This document shows positions 43,251-54,121 of a stretch of 64,000 bases of DNA, piece after piece. Position numbers and translations under genes: made by a program. Source of the stretch: Dongia rigui (GTDB taxonomy: Bacteria; Pseudomonadota; Alphaproteobacteria; Dongiales; Dongiaceae); the NCBI RefSeq assembly GCF_034044635.1, contig NZ_JAXCLX010000003.1, forward strand, positions 186,001 to 250,000, given 5' to 3'. How positions within the stretch are numbered: the stretch's first letter is position 1; every line of letters starts with the position of its first letter. The notes under the pieces were generated by a model, which made no database searches, was not told the origin of the DNA, and was given only the letters and a program-made list of their open reading frames with translations.

Positions 43251-44810
43251 ATGTCCGTTGCGGCACGCCTTGATCAGGTGCTGAAGACCCTTCCGCAAAC
43301 CTATGCCGGCCCTGGCGGGGCGGTCGCCGTCGTCAAGGACGGCAAGCCGATCCTGCGCCATGCCTGGGGCTTTGCCAATGCCGAGCGGCGCATCCCCTTC
43401 ACGCCGCAGACGCTCTTTCGCATCTGCTCGATCACCAAGCATTTCACCTGCGGCCTGATCGTCGACGCTTTTCCGAATGTGGGCGCGCTTGATGCCGATG
43501 TGCGCGCAAGGCTGCCGCAGTTGGGCGCCCGCGCGCCCAAGGCGCTCCACCTCCTGCACAATCAATCGGGCCTGCAGGATTATTGGGCGGTGGCGATGCT
43601 GCACGGGGCGCTGGCCGAGACGCCCTTCGGCAATCGCGAGGCGGCGCGCCTCATCGGCAATACCCGGTCGCTGCAGTTCACGCCGGGCACGCGCTATTCC
43701 TACGCCAACCAGAATTTCCGCATTCTCTCCGATATTCTGGAGGCGCGCACCGGCCGGCCCTATGCCGAATTGGTGCGCGAGCGCATCTTCGACCCGGTCG
43801 GCATGAAGACGGCCTTTATCGCCGCCGATACCCGCTCGATGCCCGATGGCGCCGAAGGGTATGAAGGCACGGTTGAGGGCGGGTTCCGACCGGCGGCCAA
43901 TGGCATGTTCTGGGCCGGCGGTGACGCCTCGATCGGCGCGACGCTCGACGACATGATCGCCTGGGAAGTGTTCATTGACGCGACACGTGATGATGCGAAC
44001 GGCCTCTATCGCCGCATCTCGGCGCCCGTTCATTTCAGCGACGGCACACCCGCCGCCTATGGTTTCGGTCTGGCGCGCGAGACGATGTTTGGCCGCCACG
44101 TCACGCGTCACGGCGGGGCGTTGCGCGGCTGGCGCAGCCAGCGGCTGCACATGGCGGCGGAGCGGCTGTCGGTCGTCGTGATGTTCAACCACAATGCGAG
44201 CCCGGGCGACGCCGCCAAGGAATTAGTGGCGGCCGTCCTCGATATCAAAGAGCCGGCCATCACAGGCGAGCTACCCGCCCCCGCCTGGTTCGGCACCTAT
44301 ATCGAGCCGGAGACTGGCCTTTCAGTGCGTGTTGGCGGGAAGGGCCGCACCGTGACCGTCCAATATCTCAATGGCCCCGTCGACCTGGTGCTGCAGCCCG
44401 ATGGCAGCGCCATCGAAGAAGGCGGCACCATGCGCTTGCGCCCCGACTCCGGCGGCTTGTGGTTCGATATCCCTGAAGACAATCAGAGCTCGCGCCTGGT
44501 GCCAGCCAATGGCGTGCCGAAGGCCGATATTGCCGGCACCTATCATTGCCCCGATCTCGATGCGCTGCTGACCATTGCAGATGCCGGCGGCGCGCTCTAT
44601 GGCGCCTGTTCCGGTGTGCTGGGCGACGGCCGCATGGAATTGCTGCAGCCGATCGGTGCCGATCTCTGGGCCATGCCCTGCCCGCGCGGCGTCGATCATT
44701 TTCCACCGGGCGACTGGACGCTTGCCGTGCAGCGCGAGGGAAAACGCCTCACCGGCATACGTGTCGGCTGCTGGCTGGCGCGGCAGTTTCTTTACGTGCC
44801 CATCGCGTAA
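43251..44810 (+). CDS. dap: D-stereospecific aminopeptidase, serine hydrolase family S12
   Basis: This 519-residue enzyme resembles the D-aminopeptidase of Ochrobactrum anthropi over its whole length. The penicillin-recognising site is complete: S60 and K63 in CSITK, Y151 and N153 in YSYAN, and the HGG motif of the third element. The two C-terminal antiparallel domains (from about 330) that gate the active site are present, including the final GCWLARQFLY. It releases D-amino acids from the N-terminus of peptides and amides. No signal peptide is evident, so it acts in the cytosol, perhaps on cell-wall D-peptides. Confidence 0.88.
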   Translation: MSVAARLDQVLKTLPQTYAGPGGAVAVVKDGKPILRHAWGFANAERRIPFTPQTLFRICSITKHFTCGLIVDAFPNVGALDADVRARLPQLGARAPKALHLLHNQSGLQDYWAVAMLHGALAETPFGNREAARLIGNTRSLQFTPGTRYSYANQNFRILSDILEARTGRPYAELVRERIFDPVGMKTAFIAADTRSMPDGAEGYEGTVEGGFRPAANGMFWAGGDASIGATLDDMIAWEVFIDATRDDANGLYRRISAPVHFSDGTPAAYGFGLARETMFGRHVTRHGGALRGWRSQRLHMAAERLSVVVMFNHNASPGDAAKELVAAVLDIKEPAITGELPAPAWFGTYIEPETGLSVRVGGKGRTVTVQYLNGPVDLVLQPDGSAIEEGGTMRLRPDSGGLWFDIPEDNQSSRLVPANGVPKADIAGTYHCPDLDALLTIADAGGALYGACSGVLGDGRMELLQPIGADLWAMPCPRGVDHFPPGDWTLAVQREGKRLTGIRVGCWLARQFLYVPIA

Positions 44811-44897
44811 GTCTGAGGACCGGCCCCCCGACTAAAGTATGAGCCGCAGTCGGGCGGTTTGCCCTTGTGAGCCCTTGGGCCCACCGTTAGCCTTCCC

Positions 44898-44938
44898 TGA
44901 AAGCGCTTACATTTTTACAAAACGATAAAAGCGCTGAT
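44898..44938. promoter_or_regulatory. Pair of LacI-family operators upstream of the sugar ABC operon
   Basis: TGAAAGCGCTTACA (44898-44911) is an almost perfect LacI/GalR-type palindrome with the central CG; ATAAAAGCGCTGAT (44925-44938) is a weaker second copy. The AGCGCT cores are 28 bp apart. They lie immediately before the ribosome binding site (GGGAGG) of the ABC ATPase gene. The regulator is not encoded in the window, so control in trans by a sugar-responsive LacI-family repressor is inferred. Confidence 0.6.
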
Positions 44939-44950
44939 CCGGGAGGTTTA

Positions 44951-46006
<1,056 letters not shown>

Positions 46007-46066
46007 GAACGCGGGAGAACTGCCAGAAGCGTTTCACAAGAAGCGAACCAGACGGAGGAAGAGACC

Positions 46067-47380
46067 ATGAGTTTCACCAGACGCGATCTTTTGAAAACGA
46101 CGGCCGGCCTGGGCGCCGCCAGCATGGCGCCGAGCCTGCTGGGTGGTCGTCCGGCATTTGCGGAAGACCTTAAATATACGCCTGAAGAAGGCGCCAAGCT
46201 GCGCCTGCTGCGCTGGTCGCCCTTCGTGAAGGGCGATGAGGAACAGTGGCTGGCCAACACCAAGAAGTTCACCGAGGCGACCGGCGTTGAAGTCCGCGTC
46301 GACAAGGAAAGCTGGGAAGACATCCGCCCCAAAGCGGCGGTCGCCGCCAATGTCGGCTCCGGGCCCGACCTGATGATGGTCTGGTTCGACGATCCGCACC
46401 AATATCCGGACAAGCTGCTCGACGTGACGGATCTTGCCAACTATCTCGGCGGTAAATATGGCGGCTGGTATGACGGGCCGAAAGACTATGCCAGCAAGGG
46501 AAACCAGTTCATTGGCATTCCGACGGCCACCATCGGCAACGCCATCGTCTACCGCGAAAGCTGGGTGAAGGCCGCGGGCTGGTCGCAGTTCCCGACCAAG
46601 ACCGACGATTTCCTGGAGCTCTGCAAGGCGATGCAGAAGAGCGGCCATCCGGTCGGCTTCACCCATGGCCATGGTGTGGGCGACGGCAACAACTATGCCC
46701 ATTGGCTGCTGTGGAGTCATGGCGGGCAGATGGTCGACAAGGACGGCAACTGCACCATCAACAGCCCGGAGACGATGAAGGCGATCGAATACGCCCAGGC
46801 GCTCTACAAGACCTTCATCCCCGGCACCGAGGGCTGGCTCGACGTCAACAACAACCGCGCCTTCCTGGCCGGCGAGCTGTCCATCATCGCCAACGGCATC
46901 TCAGCCTATTACACGCCCAAGAACGATCCGGCGCAGGCCGAGCTCGCGGCCGACATCCGCACGACCAACCTGCCGATTGGCCCCGTGGGCAAGTCGATCG
47001 AGCTTTACCAGGTCACCAGCACGGTCATCTTCAAATACACCAAATACCCGAACGCGGCGCGCGAGTATCTGCGCTTCATGTTCGAGGCCGAGCAGATGAA
47101 CCAGTGGATCGAGAAGTCGGCCGGCTATTGCTGCCAGACCTTGAAGTCCTATGCAGAGAATCCGGTGTGGAAGGCGGATCCCAACAACGCGCCTTACGCC
47201 AAGGCGTCGGAGACGTTGCGCCCCAATGGCTATGCCGGGCCGCTCGGCTATGCCTCGGCCGCGGTCATGGCCGATTACGTCCTGGTCGATATGTTCGCCG
47301 AAGCTGTTACCGGTGCGGCATCGCCGAAGGATGCCATCGAAAAGGCCGAAAAGCGCATCAACCGTTACTACCGCGTCTGA
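46067..47380 (+). CDS. Sugar ABC transporter substrate-binding protein with Tat signal
   Basis: This 437-residue periplasmic receptor belongs to the CUT1 (extracellular solute-binding family 1) group. It begins MSFTRRDLLKTTAGLGAAS, a twin-arginine signal with cleavage expected after PAFA. Thus it is probably exported folded. Mature-part features include LRLLRWSPFVKGDEEQWL and GFTHGHGVGDGNNYAHWLLW, and the C-terminal helices of a large sugar-binding protein. It follows the ATPase gene by 60 bp with GGAGGAAG before the ATG and is followed by a strong hairpin. Confidence 0.9.
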   Translation: MSFTRRDLLKTTAGLGAASMAPSLLGGRPAFAEDLKYTPEEGAKLRLLRWSPFVKGDEEQWLANTKKFTEATGVEVRVDKESWEDIRPKAAVAANVGSGPDLMMVWFDDPHQYPDKLLDVTDLANYLGGKYGGWYDGPKDYASKGNQFIGIPTATIGNAIVYRESWVKAAGWSQFPTKTDDFLELCKAMQKSGHPVGFTHGHGVGDGNNYAHWLLWSHGGQMVDKDGNCTINSPETMKAIEYAQALYKTFIPGTEGWLDVNNNRAFLAGELSIIANGISAYYTPKNDPAQAELAADIRTTNLPIGPVGKSIELYQVTSTVIFKYTKYPNAAREYLRFMFEAEQMNQWIEKSAGYCCQTLKSYAENPVWKADPNNAPYAKASETLRPNGYAGPLGYASAAVMADYVLVDMFAEAVTGAASPKDAIEKAEKRINRYYRV

Positions 47381-47390
47381 CGCGTCGCAA

Positions 47391-47425
47391 CGGCCGGCGG
47401 CACGTCGCCGCCGGCCGCTCTTTTT
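47391..47425 (+). terminator. Strong intercistronic hairpin with T-tract after the binding-protein gene
   Basis: CGGCCGGCGGC-ACGTC-GCCGCCGGCCG is a perfect 11-bp stem with a 5-base loop, followed by CTCTTTTT. It fits an intrinsic terminator yet lies inside the operon, between the binding-protein stop and the first permease start 12 bases beyond the T-run. It probably causes partial termination or 3'-end protection so that the receptor is made in excess over the permeases. Confidence 0.75.
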
Positions 47426-47436
47426 CCGGCAGGTTC

Positions 47437-48366
47437 ATGGCAAGCAGCGCTCCCGCATCCCGCTCCCTTCTCGCCCGGCTCGAACAGAGCCGGATGGGAC
47501 TTGGCATTCTCTTCATGCTGCCGGCAGCGGTATTGCTGCTCCTTTTCCTGACCTATCCGCTGGGGCTCGGCATCTGGCTGGGATTCACGGATGAGAAGAT
47601 CGGCCGGCCCGGCATCTTCATCGGCCTGGAGAATTACGCCTATCTGCTCGACGACAGCGTCTTCTGGCTGTCGGTCTATAATACCGTACTCTATACGACC
47701 GTGGCCTCGGCCTTGAAATTCGGTCTGGGGCTATGGCTTGCCTTGCTGCTCAACGAACATCTGCCGTTCAAGGCATTTTTCCGCGCCATCGTGCTGCTGC
47801 CCTGGGTCGTGCCGACGGTCCTCTCGGCCATCGCCTTCTGGTGGATCTATGATGCGCAGTTCTCGATCGTCTCCTGGGTGCTGATGCAAATTGGCATCAT
47901 CGACACGCCGATCAATTTCCTGGGCGATCCCAACAATGCGCGGGCGTCGGTCATTGCCGCCAATGTCTGGCGCGGCATTCCCTTCGTCGCGATCACCTTG
48001 CTGGCCGGCCTGCAGACCATCCCGCCCTCGCTTTACGAAGCGGCGACACTCGACGGTGCGGGATCGTGGCAACGCTTCCGCTTTGTCACCTTCCCCTTGC
48101 TGACGCCGATCATCGCCATCGTGATGACGTTCTCGGTCCTCTTCACCTTCACCGATTTCCAGCTGATCTATGTGCTGACGCGCGGCGGACCGGTCAACGC
48201 CACGCATCTGATGGCGACCTTGAGCTTCCAGCGCGGCATTTCGGGCGGCAATCTGGGCGAGGGTGCGGCAATTGCCGTTGCCATGATCCCCTTCCTGCTG
48301 GCCGCGATCCTGTTCAGCTATTTCGGCCTGCAACGCCGGCGCTGGCAGCAGGGAGGAGACAACTGA
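47437..48366 (+). CDS. Sugar ABC transporter permease (CUT1, MalF-type)
   Basis: The 309-residue membrane protein has six expected membrane segments; MGLGILFMLPAAVLLLLFLT is the first. The ATPase-coupling EAA loop is clear: YEAATLDGAGSWQRFRFVTFPLL, quoted here as EAATLDGAGSWQRF. It starts at the ATG at 47437, just after the hairpin, and its stop overlaps the next gene's ATG. It pairs with the second permease to form the channel. Confidence 0.92.
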   Translation: MASSAPASRSLLARLEQSRMGLGILFMLPAAVLLLLFLTYPLGLGIWLGFTDEKIGRPGIFIGLENYAYLLDDSVFWLSVYNTVLYTTVASALKFGLGLWLALLLNEHLPFKAFFRAIVLLPWVVPTVLSAIAFWWIYDAQFSIVSWVLMQIGIIDTPINFLGDPNNARASVIAANVWRGIPFVAITLLAGLQTIPPSLYEAATLDGAGSWQRFRFVTFPLLTPIIAIVMTFSVLFTFTDFQLIYVLTRGGPVNATHLMATLSFQRGISGGNLGEGAAIAVAMIPFLLAAILFSYFGLQRRRWQQGGDN

Positions 48367-49271
48367 TGGCCGGCAGCAAGGCATTCGCGCAGATGGGTGA
48401 GGTGAAATCCGGCGATGACGGCGGCATGAATTATCTGTCACGCCTGCCGCGCCGCATCGTCACCATCTATGTGCCGCTCGCCGTCTTTGTTTTCGTGCTG
48501 CTGTTTCCGTTCTACTGGATGGCGATCACGGCGGTGAAGCCCAACCAGGAACTGACCGATTACAAGAATTACAGCCCGTTCTGGGTGGTCGAGCCGACGC
48601 TTGACCACATCAAATACCTGCTGTTCGAGACGTCCTATCCCGGCTGGCTCTGGAACACGATCCTGGTATCGGTGACAGCCACGCTGCTGTCGCTCGTCGC
48701 GTCCGTCTTCGCGGCCTATGCGATCGAGCGTCTGCGCTTTCAGGGCGCCAAGCAGGTCGGCCTTGCCATTTTCATGGCCTATCTGGTGCCGCCGTCGATC
48801 CTTTTCATTCCGCTGGCGGTGATGGTCTTCAATCTTGGCCTCTACGACACGCGGTTCGCCCTGATCCTGACCTACCCGACCTTCCTCATTCCCTTCTGCA
48901 CCTGGCTGCTGATGGGCTATTTCCGCTCCATCCCCTATGAGTTGGAGGAATGCGCGCTGATCGATGGCGCCACGCGCTGGCAGATCCTGACCCGGATCGT
49001 CTTGCCGCTGGCCGTGCCCGGTCTCATTTCCGCCGGCATCTTTGCCTTCACCCTGTCCTGGAACGAGTTCATCTATGCGCTGACCTTCATCCAGTCGTCG
49101 GAGATGAAGACCGTGCCCGTCGGCGTGCTGACCGAGCTTGTCCGCTCCGACGTCTATGAATGGGGCTCGCTGATGGCGGGCGCCCTTATCGGCTCGCTGC
49201 CGGTCGTGATCCTCTATTCATTCTTCGTCGAGCATTACGTCTCGTCGATGACCGGCGCCGTCAAGGAATAG
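48366..49271 (+). CDS. Sugar ABC transporter permease (CUT1, MalG-type)
   Basis: This 301-residue permease shows the family pattern FPFYWMAITAVKPNQEL near the N-terminus, several membrane segments, and the EAA-type loop EECALIDGATRWQILTRI. A hydrophilic N-terminal tail of about 30 residues precedes the first membrane segment. The ATG overlaps the previous stop by one base. It ends the sugar uptake operon. No catabolic enzyme follows, so the substrate stays unknown. Confidence 0.92.
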   Translation: MAGSKAFAQMGEVKSGDDGGMNYLSRLPRRIVTIYVPLAVFVFVLLFPFYWMAITAVKPNQELTDYKNYSPFWVVEPTLDHIKYLLFETSYPGWLWNTILVSVTATLLSLVASVFAAYAIERLRFQGAKQVGLAIFMAYLVPPSILFIPLAVMVFNLGLYDTRFALILTYPTFLIPFCTWLLMGYFRSIPYELEECALIDGATRWQILTRIVLPLAVPGLISAGIFAFTLSWNEFIYALTFIQSSEMKTVPVGVLTELVRSDVYEWGSLMAGALIGSLPVVILYSFFVEHYVSSMTGAVKE

Positions 49272-49334
49272 GCGTTCCACCGCGCGGCGGACAGCACGGC
49301 CCAGCGCGGCCTGCAGGCGGCGATCAATCATTGA

Positions 49335-52300
49335 TCACGGCGTGGCACCGCCATCGCTCGGCGCTGGCGTCAGGTTTTGCCGCGGCGGCGCGAGCTCCCC
49401 GGCCGGTTTGGTCGATGGCCGCAGGCGCTCGCGTATCGCCTGGAAGGTGACGTAGAGCAGCGGGATGACGAAGATGCCGATGAAGGATGCGGCGATCATG
49501 CCGCCGAAGACCGGCGTGCCGACATCGCGCCGCGCCAGTTCGGAGGCACCCGTCGCCACCACCAGGGGATAGAGACCGAGGATGAAGGCGAAGGACGTCA
49601 TCATCACCGGGCGGAAGCGAAGCCTGGCACCCTCGGCTGCGGCTTGGAGCAGGGGATAGCCCTTGGCGCGCAATTCCTTGGCGAACTCGACAATGAGAAT
49701 GCCGTTCTTGGCCGCGAGGCCAATCAGCACGACGAGGCCGATCTGGGCGTAGAGGTCGAAGACGAGCCCCGCCAGCAGCACGGAACCCACCGCACCGAGG
49801 ACGCCGATCGTGACCGAGAGCAGGACGGGAACCGGGATGCTCCAGCTTTCATAGAGAGCCACCAGAAAGAGGTAAGCAAAGAGCACGGCCATGCCCATGA
49901 TGAAGGCGGTCTTGCCTTCGGCCCGCTTCTCCTGGAAGGCGGTGTCGGTCCATTCGCCGGCAAAGCCTGCCGGCAAGGTCTTGGCGGCGACGTCCTCCAT
50001 GACGTTGAGTGCCTGGCCCGAGGAAATGCCGGGTGCCGGCGCGCCTTGAATCGTCACGGCGCGGGTATTGTTGTAGCGGATGATGCCCGGCGGGCCGGTC
50101 ACCACGCGCACCTCGAGCAGGCTGCGCAGCGGCACCATCTTGCCGTCCTTGTTGCGCACATTGATGCGATAGATGTCGTCGACCCGCGAGCGGTCGAGGG
50201 CTTCGGCCTGGATCTGCACCTGCCACGTGCGACCAAAGAGATTGACGTCGTTGACGTAATAGCCGCCGAGATAGGCCTGCAACGCCTGAAAGACGTCGTT
50301 GAGGGCGACCCCAAGGACCTGGACCTTGTCGCGGTCGATATCGAGGAAGACGGACGGACTGGTCGCCGAGAAGGTGGTGAAGACACCGCTCAGCTGCTTC
50401 TCCTGATTGGCGGCGACGACAAGGCCGCGGAGGACTTGCGCCAGAACCTTGGGATCGCCGCCGCTCAGATCCTTGAGCACATAGGTAAAGCCGCCGCCGG
50501 TGCCGAGGCCGATGATCGGCGGTGGCGCCAGCGGTACAACGACGCCACCCCGGATCTGGCGGAATTTCGGCCCCAGCCGTTTGATGACCGCATCAGCCAC
50601 CAGCGCGCGGTCCTTGCGCTCCTCGAAGGATTTGAGGGTGACGACGATAAAAGCGGCATTCGCCTGGGAATAATTGTCGATGAAATTGAGGCCGACGACC
50701 GAAGTGTAATCGGCGACGGCTTCTTCCGTTTTCAGCAGCTTCTCGGCCTCGGCGATGACGTTCTGGGTTCGCTGCAGAGAGGCACCTTCGGGCAACTGCA
50801 CCACCACGAAGAAGGCGCCCTGGTCGTCCTCGGGCAGGAACCCGGTCGGCGTCACCTTGAACAGGGCGGCTGTCCCCGCACCGGCGGCAATCGACAGCAC
50901 CAGACCGATGATGGAGAGGCGCAGAAGTCTGGCGACCACATCGCCGTAGCGGTCGCGGACCCAATCGATTCCTCCCATGATCTTGGCCATGACGCCGCGC
51001 TTGTGCCCCTTATGGTGGCGCAGGAGGACGCCGCACAAGGCCGGCGACAGTGTCAGGGCATTGATCGCCGAGAGCAACATGCCGACGGCGACCGTAATCG
51101 CAAACTGGCGAAACAATTCGCCGGAGATGCCGGGAATGAAGGCCACGGGCACGAAGACCGACAGCAGCACGAGGGTGATGGCGACGATCGGCGCGGTGAT
51201 CTCGGCCATCGCCTTCTTGGTCGCCTCGGCCGGCGACAGTTCCGGATGTTCAGCCATCACGCGCTCGACATTCTCGACGACCACGATGGCATCATCGACG
51301 ACAATGCCGATGGCGAGCACGATCGCCAGCAGGGAGACGGAATTGGCGGAATAGCCGATCGCCAACAGAAAAATGAACGTGCCAATGAGACTGACCGGCA
51401 CGGCGAGCAGCGGAATGAGTGTCGCGCGCACGGAGCCTAAGAACAGGAACACGACGATGACGACGAGGATGAAGGCCTCAATCAGCGTCTTCTGAACTTC
51501 GTGAACCGTGGCCTTCACGAAAGTGGTCGGATCGTATGTCACCTTCCAGGTGAGGTCGTCCGGGAAATTCTTCTGCAGCTCGTCGAGCTTCGCCTCGACC
51601 CCTTGCAGAGTCGTGATGGCATTGGCGCCGGGTGCCTGGTAGATCGCGATCACCGAGGCGGCGGCGCCGTTGAAGCGCGTCTCGCGGTCGAGATTGGCAG
51701 CGCCCAGTTCCAGCCGGGCGATGTCACCGAGGCGCAGGACCGAGCCGTCCGAATTGGTACGGATGACAATCTTCTCGAACTGCTCAGGCGAGGTCAGGCG
51801 ACCGGTCGTCTGGATGTTGAGCTGGAACTGCTGCTCATTCGAGATCGGCTGCGCGCCGATGCGGCCGACCGCCGCCTGCACGTTCTGCGCCTGGATGGCG
51901 GAGATCACATCGCCAGCGGTAAGGCCGAGGCCGGTGAGGCGATCGGTGCGCAGCCAGGCGCGCATGGCATAGTCCTGCGGCCCCCACAGCGCGGCATCAC
52001 CGACGCCGGGCGTGCTCTTGATCGTATCGAGGAGATTGATGGTGACGTAATTCGAGATGAACAGCGGATCATGGGTGCCCTTGGGCGAATAGACCGCGAT
52101 GACACCCAGCAGTGCCGATGATTTCTTCTTTACCGTGACACCCTGGCGTTGCACTTCCTGTGGCAGCTTGGAAAGTGCCACCTGGACGCGGTTGTTGAGG
52201 TTCACCGTGTTGATGTCTGGATCGGTACCGAGCTCGAACGACGCGGTCAGCGAATAGCTGCCGTCATTGCCGCTGATGCTCTTCATATACATCATCTTGT

Positions 52301-52520
52301 CGACGCCGACCGCCTGCGCCTCGATCGGCTGTGCGACGGTTGCATCGACGATGGCTGCGGCGGCACCAGGATAACTGGTGGTGACCGAGACCTGCGGCGG
52401 CACGATGTCGGGATATTGCGCGACGGGGATGACAAAGAGCGAGAGGACACCGGCAATGACCGTAACGATGGCAATGACGATGGCAAGGCGCGGTCGGTCG
52501 ACGAAGACAGCGGACAGCAT
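49335..52520 (-). CDS. RND efflux transporter (HAE-1 family, second system)
   Basis: This 1061-residue AcrB/MexF-like pump has the proton-relay pair D409-D410 in [16 protein letters not shown] and the usual K in [17 protein letters not shown]. The start [19 protein letters not shown] and [19 protein letters not shown] resemble the MexF/OqxB branch rather than the AcrB copy at 29700. The tail is Pro/Ala-rich. It follows its adaptor gene by five bases. No outer-membrane channel gene is adjacent, so it probably borrows one. Confidence 0.94.
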   Translation of the reverse strand: MLSAVFVDRPRLAIVIAIVTVIAGVLSLFVIPVAQYPDIVPPQVSVTTSYPGAAAAIVDATVAQPIEAQAVGVDKMMYMKSISGNDGSYSLTASFELGTDPDINTVNLNNRVQVALSKLPQEVQRQGVTVKKKSSALLGVIAVYSPKGTHDPLFISNYVTINLLDTIKSTPGVGDAALWGPQDYAMRAWLRTDRLTGLGLTAGDVISAIQAQNVQAAVGRIGAQPISNEQQFQLNIQTTGRLTSPEQFEKIVIRTNSDGSVLRLGDIARLELGAANLDRETRFNGAAASVIAIYQAPGANAITTLQGVEAKLDELQKNFPDDLTWKVTYDPTTFVKATVHEVQKTLIEAFILVVIVVFLFLGSVRATLIPLLAVPVSLIGTFIFLLAIGYSANSVSLLAIVLAIGIVVDDAIVVVENVERVMAEHPELSPAEATKKAMAEITAPIVAITLVLLSVFVPVAFIPGISGELFRQFAITVAVGMLLSAINALTLSPALCGVLLRHHKGHKRGVMAKIMGGIDWVRDRYGDVVARLLRLSIIGLVLSIAAGAGTAALFKVTPTGFLPEDDQGAFFVVVQLPEGASLQRTQNVIAEAEKLLKTEEAVADYTSVVGLNFIDNYSQANAAFIVVTLKSFEERKDRALVADAVIKRLGPKFRQIRGGVVVPLAPPPIIGLGTGGGFTYVLKDLSGGDPKVLAQVLRGLVVAANQEKQLSGVFTTFSATSPSVFLDIDRDKVQVLGVALNDVFQALQAYLGGYYVNDVNLFGRTWQVQIQAEALDRSRVDDIYRINVRNKDGKMVPLRSLLEVRVVTGPPGIIRYNNTRAVTIQGAPAPGISSGQALNVMEDVAAKTLPAGFAGEWTDTAFQEKRAEGKTAFIMGMAVLFAYLFLVALYESWSIPVPVLLSVTIGVLGAVGSVLLAGLVFDLYAQIGLVVLIGLAAKNGILIVEFAKELRAKGYPLLQAAAEGARLRFRPVMMTSFAFILGLYPLVVATGASELARRDVGTPVFGGMIAASFIGIFVIPLLYVTFQAIRERLRPSTKPAGELAPPRQNLTPAPSDGGATP

Positions 52521-52525
52521 GGGCG

Positions 52526-53650
52526 TCAGCTCGGATTGGCGGCAGAGATTGGCGCCGCCTGCACCGGCATGTCGGGCCGGACGAATTGCAGGCCTTCAAC
52601 GATCACCCATTCGCCACCAGTCAAGCCTTCGCTGACGACGATGTTGGGGCCATGCTCGCCGCCCGGCTTGATTCGCTTGACGACGGCCTTGTTGTCTTCG
52701 ACCACGAATACATACGTGCCCTGTTGATCAGCGAGCAACGCCGATTGCGGCACCACAACGACTTCCTCCGGCTTGGCACTTTCCAGCACGACATTGACGA
52801 ACTGGCCATCGACCAGCGTACCTGCTGGGTTGGGGAAGGTGGCGCGCACCGTGATCGTGTCGGTCGTCTTGTCGGTCGTGACGTCAACGAAATTGATCTT
52901 GCCCGTATCGGCATAGACCGTCCCGTCGGAAAAGCTGATCTTGACCAGCAGGCCGTTCGTGCCGGTCCCTGTGCTCCCCATGCCCGCCCGCAGGAAATCG
53001 CGCTGGCTGACGGGGAAGGTGACATACATGGGGTCCTGGCTGACGATGGTCGTCAGCACGCCGCTATTGGGACCGACGACATTTCCCCTGGTGACCGCCG
53101 TGCGGCCGATCTTGCCGGCGATCGGCGAGGTGATCTCGGTATAAGAGAGGTTGATCTGGGCCGTGCGGACCGCCGCTTCGCTCATCGCCTGATCGGCCTG
53201 GGCCTGCTGCTGTTCGGCGACGCGTTGATCCATCGTCATCTTGCTGGCGACGTCCTTCGACAGCAGCTCCTGCGTGCGGCCTTTCTGCTGCTTGGCCAGC
53301 AGCACGCCCGCCTTGGCGCTTTCGACGCTGGCCTGCGCTTGCTGCACGGCTGCTTCGTAGAGGCTCTTTTCAAGCGTGTAGAGCGGATCGCCGGCCTTGA
53401 CCATGCCACCTTCGGTGAAATGGATCTGGTCCAGATAGCCGGATACGCGCGCCACCACCTCGACCCTTTCTACCGCCTCGACACGACCGACGAAGCTTTG
53501 CGACTTGGCGACGGCCTGCTTGGCGGCGGCAATCGTACCCACTGTCAGCGCCTGGGGGGCTGCCGGCGCGTCGTCGGCCCGGGCCGCGACCGCCAGAAGT
53601 GGCTGTGTCGCAACGAGGAGGCAGGCCGTTATGAATGCGGGCTTCAACAT
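52526..53650 (-). CDS. RND efflux periplasmic adaptor (MexE/OqxA-like)
   Basis: This 374-residue membrane fusion protein starts at the ATG at 53650, 12 bases after GGGAGG. The N-terminus [20 protein letters not shown] is a Sec signal with cleavage after ARA; it has no clear lipobox, unlike the adaptor of the first pump. [20 protein letters not shown] is the lipoyl-type segment, and [19 protein letters not shown] the barrel segment. It pairs with the RND transporter downstream. Confidence 0.92.
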   Translation of the reverse strand: MLKPAFITACLLVATQPLLAVAARADDAPAAPQALTVGTIAAAKQAVAKSQSFVGRVEAVERVEVVARVSGYLDQIHFTEGGMVKAGDPLYTLEKSLYEAAVQQAQASVESAKAGVLLAKQQKGRTQELLSKDVASKMTMDQRVAEQQQAQADQAMSEAAVRTAQINLSYTEITSPIAGKIGRTAVTRGNVVGPNSGVLTTIVSQDPMYVTFPVSQRDFLRAGMGSTGTGTNGLLVKISFSDGTVYADTGKINFVDVTTDKTTDTITVRATFPNPAGTLVDGQFVNVVLESAKPEEVVVVPQSALLADQQGTYVFVVEDNKAVVKRIKPGGEHGPNIVVSEGLTGGEWVIVEGLQFVRPDMPVQAAPISAANPS

Positions 53651-54121
53651 GATGATGCACTGCCTCCCTGCCATGTCATCGATCCCAGCCGCGAAGGCGC
53701 GCTGTGCCTCGACCCTCAAGAGAATCCGGCCAGTCATGCTTCGGGTTGTTGATGCGTCCGCGGCGATCATGGCAGGAACTCCCCGGAAACGACAATACCT
53801 CTATCTGCCGTGACGGCTATCCGGTGCGTGACGTCGGATCAGTGCATGTCGGTGCCGGCAGGGGTATTGTTCAGGCCAAGCGGTCTGAATAGGTCGGCAA
53901 TCCGCTTGCCGCTGTTGCACCGCGACATTTCCGGGGCCGGGTCTGCAGGGGGCCCGTACTTTTTCCGCCTGCAATCTTTCCCTGCGCGCGCTTTTCCGAG
54001 GTCTATGATGAGCGGACCATTGCCAAGCTGTTCCATGACGTTTGTGACAGGAGACAAATCCCACGGTGTTGCAACAGGCGCTCTGTAAGACCCTCGCCAC
54101 CGGGCTCGGCATGTCGATGCC
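53651..54121. other. 471-bp intergenic region between divergent RND operon and DUF4105 gene
   Basis: No convincing gene lies here; the short open frames have no ribosome binding site or recognisable product. It must hold the promoter of the leftward RND pair and that of the rightward DUF4105 gene. The only structure I noted is a weak dyad TTTGT-N8-ACAAA at 54041-54058. There is no regulator gene next to this pump. Confidence 0.5.

Noticed and set aside
49377-51440. 687-codon open frame opposite the second RND pump gene
   Set aside because: Shadow of the RND coding strand, with no domain and no ribosome binding site.
52586-53752. 388-codon open frame opposite the adaptor gene
   Set aside because: Shadow frame of a clear AcrA/MexE-type gene.
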